DNA of 26,510 nucleotides from positions 1 through 26,510 of the forward strand of contig MTNG01000110.1 in the NCBI GenBank assembly GCA_002011395.1. Direction: 5' to 3'. The stretch comes from Candidatus Aciduliprofundum sp. JdFR-45 (lineage in GTDB: Archaea; Thermoplasmatota; Thermoplasmata; Thermoplasmatales; JdFR-45). Positions 23,965 through 26,510 of the stretch are shown piece after piece (position 1 is the stretch's first letter; the number at the start of each line of letters is the position of its first letter). Both the position numbers and the translations under genes were made by a program. The notes beneath the pieces were generated by a model. It worked only from the letters and a program-made list of their open reading frames with translations. It did no database searches and was not told the DNA's origin.

Positions 23965-24323
23965 TCTCTCAACCTCCTGGCCTTTCTGGAGTCAAGCGTC
24001 CCATAGTGCCTGTAGATGTTCACCACAAATGCCAGCATAAGCGCGGTGACAGCGACGCCTATGACTATGCTCGTCAGCGTCAGCGCCTGTGGGGTGGGGA
24101 GCACCATGTTCCCCTGCGCCTCTTCGGGCGCCATCGTGTAAATGGGCGCGTATGCGCCCTGGACGTAGCCGAGGGTTATGAGGAACATGTTCACCGCGCT
24201 CTCTATGATGGTTATGCCCATCACAATTTTTATAAGATTTCTCTTGAAGGCAACGGCGTAAAAGCCGATTGCCACGAGTATGGCCACTATAACGAAGGGA
24301 AAGTTAGTAACGAGCGCATCCAT
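23961..24323 (-). CDS. mbhG: Mbh subunit MbhG (MrpC/NuoK-like)
   Basis: 120 residues from the ATG at 24323, one base into the mbhF stop, with GGTGATGG in front; a GTG one codon earlier is possible. Three membrane helices are seen, with the MrpC/NuoK segment MGITIIESAVNMFLI containing the conserved membrane Glu, and LTLTSIVIGVAVTALMLAFVV. It forms part of the ion-translocating arm next to MbhH. Confidence 0.92.
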   Translation of the reverse strand: MDALVTNFPFVIVAILVAIGFYAVAFKRNLIKIVMGITIIESAVNMFLITLGYVQGAYAPIYTMAPEEAQGNMVLPTPQALTLTSIVIGVAVTALMLAFVVNIYRHYGTLDSRKARRLRE

Positions 24324-24790
24324 CACTTTCCATCACCCCCCTTGCTGAGTAGGAAGAGCAGCACTATGGCGCTGAGACCTGCCATCACCTTGAGGCCCAC
24401 GAAGATGTTCATATATGGGAGCGTTCCGCCCGTGTTGAGCGTTCCGAGGTTTATACCGTAGGGGGTCCCCTCACCGAATAGGAGAAAGCCCGAGTTGGCT
24501 ATGGTGTTCCGGAAGAACGTGTAGCCCATCAACCCCAGAATCGCCATACCGAGAAAGCCGAGTGCGCCGCCGCTCTCAACGACGTTGAGCACACCGTGCC
24601 TGAAGGCCTTTCTCACGTATTCGGGCGGATGTGCCACCATGAGGAGGGCTATGCCTGTGGCAACCACGGCACCGCCTTGAAAACCTCCCCCGGGGGTGAG
24701 GTGACCGTGGAGTATGATGTACAGACCAAAGGTCAGAACCAGGGGGCTCAGCACCCTGGCAACCGTCCGTATTATAAGTGTGCTCCTCAT
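24323..24790 (-). CDS. mbhF: Mbh subunit MbhF (MrpB-like)
   Basis: 155 residues, about four membrane helices. The MrpB signature is present: LYIILHGHLTPGGGFQGGAVVATGIALLM (here spanning about 23-51), with the conserved His/Gly-rich loop. It overlaps mbhE by 4 bases (ATGA). In Mrp antiporters MrpB helps form the Na+ pathway; MbhF is the equivalent in Mbh. Confidence 0.92.
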   Translation of the reverse strand: MRSTLIIRTVARVLSPLVLTFGLYIILHGHLTPGGGFQGGAVVATGIALLMVAHPPEYVRKAFRHGVLNVVESGGALGFLGMAILGLMGYTFFRNTIANSGFLLFGEGTPYGINLGTLNTGGTLPYMNIFVGLKVMAGLSAIVLLFLLSKGGDGK

Positions 24791-25071
24791 TCCTCATCAC
24801 CCCCCTTTTTCATGGCATCCCGCAGGAGCACATAGACCCCTGCGACCGCCGTGAAGAGAATGGTCGCCTCGCCCAGTGTATCAAAGCCCCTATAATCAAA
24901 CACTATGCTCGTAACCACGTTGTTGCTGGCCGTCTCGTTCTGAGCGTTGTTTATGAAATAGTCGTCCATCGCCCTTTCCACGGGCTCACCGAACGGTCTG
25001 AGATTCACCGCCGTCATCAGCAGGAACAGGAAAAACCCCACCAGTATGACCGCACCGAGCGCGTTCCTCAT
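24787..25071 (-). CDS. mbhE: Mbh subunit MbhE (MrpA C-terminal/MrpB-like)
   Basis: 94 residues with an N-terminal and a C-terminal membrane helix. The loop contains FDYRGFDTLGEATILFTAVAG, the conserved segment found at the end of MrpA and in MbhE, including the RGFDTLGE motif. It overlaps mbhD and mbhF by 4 bases each. Confidence 0.9.
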   Translation of the reverse strand: MRNALGAVILVGFFLFLLMTAVNLRPFGEPVERAMDDYFINNAQNETASNNVVTSIVFDYRGFDTLGEATILFTAVAGVYVLLRDAMKKGGDEE

Positions 25072-25325
25072 TCCTCCACCTCCTCATCGGATGTCCTCTT
25101 TATAGCCAGCACGAACAGGGCCGTCGTCAGTCCTGCGCCCACAGCCGCCTCCGCCATGGCCACATCCGGTGCCTGGAGCACGTAGAACTCCAGCGAGAGT
25201 ATGAGGCTGAAGCCCCCAAGCGCTATCGCAGCCGCGAGAAGATTCTTCAGGCGAACTGCGGTGACCGCCGTGACAACAAGCGCAAACCCTATAATTATCT
25301 GTATGAAAAGGAATCCATCAATCAT
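25068..25325 (-). CDS. mbhD: Mbh subunit MbhD (MrpA C-terminal segment)
   Basis: 85 residues, three short membrane helices. LEFYVLQAPDVAMAEAAVGAG is the conserved MrpA/MbhD sequence, with the APDVAxxE acid thought to take part in ion movement. The C-terminus (KRTSDEEVEE) is charged and cytoplasmic. It overlaps mbhC by 8 bases and mbhE by 4. Confidence 0.9.
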   Translation of the reverse strand: MIDGFLFIQIIIGFALVVTAVTAVRLKNLLAAAIALGGFSLILSLEFYVLQAPDVAMAEAAVGAGLTTALFVLAIKRTSDEEVEE

Positions 25326-25683
25326 TTTTCATTCCCTCCATTTCATCCACAACGGCTCCATAGGGTCTTATACCGATCTTCCGGGCTGCACGGGCTATTG
25401 CATGCGCTCCCACGGGGTTGGCCAGGAGAAGAAACATCACTGCTATTATAGAATGAACAGATATAACAACCCACCGCGGATCCGGCACAGCTATCCATCG
25501 CCATAGGGAGTAACAGACTACGGCCAGCACAGTGAATATTGTTCCAAATGTTGTGCACTTCGTTCCAGCGTGAAGTCTCGTGTAAACATCCGGAAATCTA
25601 AGGAGGCCAAGGCTTCCGAGGGCGTTGAAGAACACGCCGATGATGGCAAACACCAGTATCAGGATATCTCCAAACCCTATCAT
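25318..25683 (-). CDS. mbhC: Mbh subunit MbhC (MrpG-like)
   Basis: 121 residues. The MrpG signature is clear: FNALGSLGLLRFPDVYTRLHAGTK (around 21-44), ahead of the second helix and FLLLANPVGAHAIARAA. Three membrane helices. MrpG is a small accessory subunit of the ion-pumping arm. The start overlaps the mbhB stop by 4 bases. Confidence 0.92.
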   Translation of the reverse strand: MIGFGDILILVFAIIGVFFNALGSLGLLRFPDVYTRLHAGTKCTTFGTIFTVLAVVCYSLWRWIAVPDPRWVVISVHSIIAVMFLLLANPVGAHAIARAARKIGIRPYGAVVDEMEGMKND

Positions 25684-25958
25684 TGCAATCCCTCCTTCTT
25701 CCTGCGAAGGTATCTGGCTATGTACAGCGTGGCCACAAAGCTCAACAGTGCATAAACGAGGGCTATGTCCACTATTATGGGTTCCTCCATTATGGCCGCC
25801 AGCACTATCATGGCCGCCACAGTTATCGTGGTCATAGCGTCCAGACCGACAACCCTGTCAGGCACCGTTGGCCCTATGACAAGCCTGATCAGCGCCAGCA
25901 ATCCGAAGAACATCAGCAGATAGAAGGTAAACCACAGAGCATCCAGCACCGGTATCAT
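25680..25958 (-). CDS. mbhB: Mbh subunit MbhB (MrpF-like)
   Basis: 92 residues from the ATG at 25958, which overlaps the mbhA stop (ATGA) and has AAGGAGG upstream; an upstream in-frame ATG at 25979 is less likely. Three helices, with the MrpF motif GPTVPDRVVGLDAMTT and the membrane Asp in EEPIIVDIALVYALLSF. It lies next to MbhC in the membrane arm. Confidence 0.92.
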   Translation of the reverse strand: MIPVLDALWFTFYLLMFFGLLALIRLVIGPTVPDRVVGLDAMTTITVAAMIVLAAIMEEPIIVDIALVYALLSFVATLYIARYLRRKKEGLQ

Positions 25959-26464
25959 TCCGCAATCCTCCTTGCCCACTTGGGAAACGACCCGCAGACG
26001 TCCTCGGGCTTCGGCTTCTCCTTCCCCTTCTTCACGTATATCCAGTGGATGTACAGATTTTTCTCCTCATCAACGTCCACGGTCAGCGTACCGGGTGTGA
26101 GGGTTATTGAATTCGCCAGGAGCGTCACAGCCAGATCCCTCTTCAGCCCGGGGGATATCTTCACTATCCCGGGCCTGATCTTACCCGTTATGACCCTGAT
26201 GGCAACATCAACGTTCGCCCTGAGCATACCCCAGAAGAATGGCCCTATGTACAATATTGCCCATAACCACCTCACGGGGTTGGCCATTCTGAAATCACTG
26301 CCCTCGCAGAAGAACCGGGACATCGTCAGTGCCACTACCACGCCCACAACTATACCCGCTATGATTTCCTGGTAACTCCAGAGATGCGCGACTGGACCCC
26401 AGGCTGCCACAAGCGCGAGGTACAGAAGGAACGACACTATGAATGTGGCGACGTACCTCTTCAT
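25955..26464 (-). CDS. mbhA: Mbh subunit MbhA (MrpE-like)
   Basis: 169 residues from the ATG at 26464 with AGGAGG upstream; the frame is open to 26503 but without a ribosome site. Two to three N-terminal membrane helices are followed by a soluble part with SITLTPGTLTVDVDEE, the MrpE signature, and IHWIYV. It is the first gene of the hydrogenase operon. The promoter must lie at or beyond the right edge of the window, unless the operon continues upstream. Confidence 0.92.
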   Translation of the reverse strand: MKRYVATFIVSFLLYLALVAAWGPVAHLWSYQEIIAGIVVGVVVALTMSRFFCEGSDFRMANPVRWLWAILYIGPFFWGMLRANVDVAIRVITGKIRPGIVKISPGLKRDLAVTLLANSITLTPGTLTVDVDEEKNLYIHWIYVKKGKEKPKPEDVCGSFPKWARRIAE

Positions 26465-26484
26465 AGGAGAACCTCCTTTTTTAC

Positions 26485-26500
26485 AGCCGTGGCATCGGCT
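26485..26500 (-). other. Short hairpin just upstream of the mbhA ribosome site
   Basis: AGCCG-TGGCAT-CGGCT (plus strand) can fold into a 5-bp stem with a 6-base loop. On the transcript it sits about eight bases before AGGAGG of mbhA. It might be a leader structure or the end of an upstream gene; the window edge prevents a decision. Confidence 0.2.
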
Positions 26501-26510
26501 CATTTGATAA

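Noticed and set aside
18361..26464. MBX/MBS-type sulfur reductase instead of hydrogenase
   Set aside because: MbhL keeps both CxxC nickel-binding pairs and there is only one antiporter-like subunit, which matches Mbh.
1..26510. CRISPR arrays, insertion sequences, integrases or a replication origin
   Set aside because: No regularly spaced short repeats, transposase or integrase motifs, or origin-type repeat cluster were seen.

Overview
The window looks like a stretch of archaeal chromosome, GC-rich and tightly packed. The evidence is an archaeal-type DNA primase large subunit (PriL), an FtsZ gene preceded by a ribbon-helix-helix regulator as in euryarchaea, AT-rich TATA boxes about 25 bp upstream of several starts (so probably leaderless transcripts), Shine-Dalgarno sites inside operons, and a complete Mbh-type membrane-bound [NiFe] hydrogenase operon. 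The lineage cannot be fixed from sequence alone. A Thermoplasmatota relative (for example the Aciduliprofundum/DHVE2 side) or another fermentative euryarchaeon is my best guess, held with low confidence.

Layout: 1-1326 (-) is the N-terminal half of SMC, cut by the window edge. 1424-2929 (-) is a two-domain KaiC/GvpD-like ATPase. It is divergent from 3070-5448 (+), a STAND-type ATPase with about eleven TPRs. 5439-5957 (-) is a flavodoxin-fold reductase. 6001-7394 (-) is a two-gene cell-division operon: a tandem ribbon-helix-helix regulator (CdrS-like) followed by ftsZ. 7526-8233 is an AT-rich islet with a short leader ORF and an unrecognised two-helix membrane protein, flanked by similar short sequences. 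8399-10915 (+) is mutS, followed by a small membrane protein. Then come serine hydroxymethyltransferase (-), a creatininase-family hydrolase (+) and priL (-). 14792-18232 (-) is a large cell-surface protein made of alternating beta modules with an exact 161-residue period.

18361-26464 (-) is a 14-gene operon mbhA-mbhN in the same order as in Thermococcales. Seven Mrp-like subunits (A-G), the antiporter-like subunit H and the linker I form the ion-translocating arm. J, K, L, M and N form the hydrogenase arm. All four nickel-ligand cysteines are present in MbhL, so the complex should make H2 from reduced ferredoxin while pumping Na+ or H+. Most adjacent genes abut or overlap by a few bases.

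The most interesting non-coding signal is a sequence shared by the smc and cdrS-ftsZ promoters. GTCTGACAA occurs at 1339-1347 and 7419-7427, and GACAAACG at 1394-1401 and 7423-7430. At cdrS this is a perfect inverted repeat (TTTGTC-T-GACAAA) over the predicted transcription start. This suggests that the FtsZ-linked RHH protein controls itself, ftsZ and smc, tying division to chromosome segregation. No tRNA, rRNA, CRISPR array, insertion sequence or replication origin was recognised. No gene-free stretch exceeds 300 bases.
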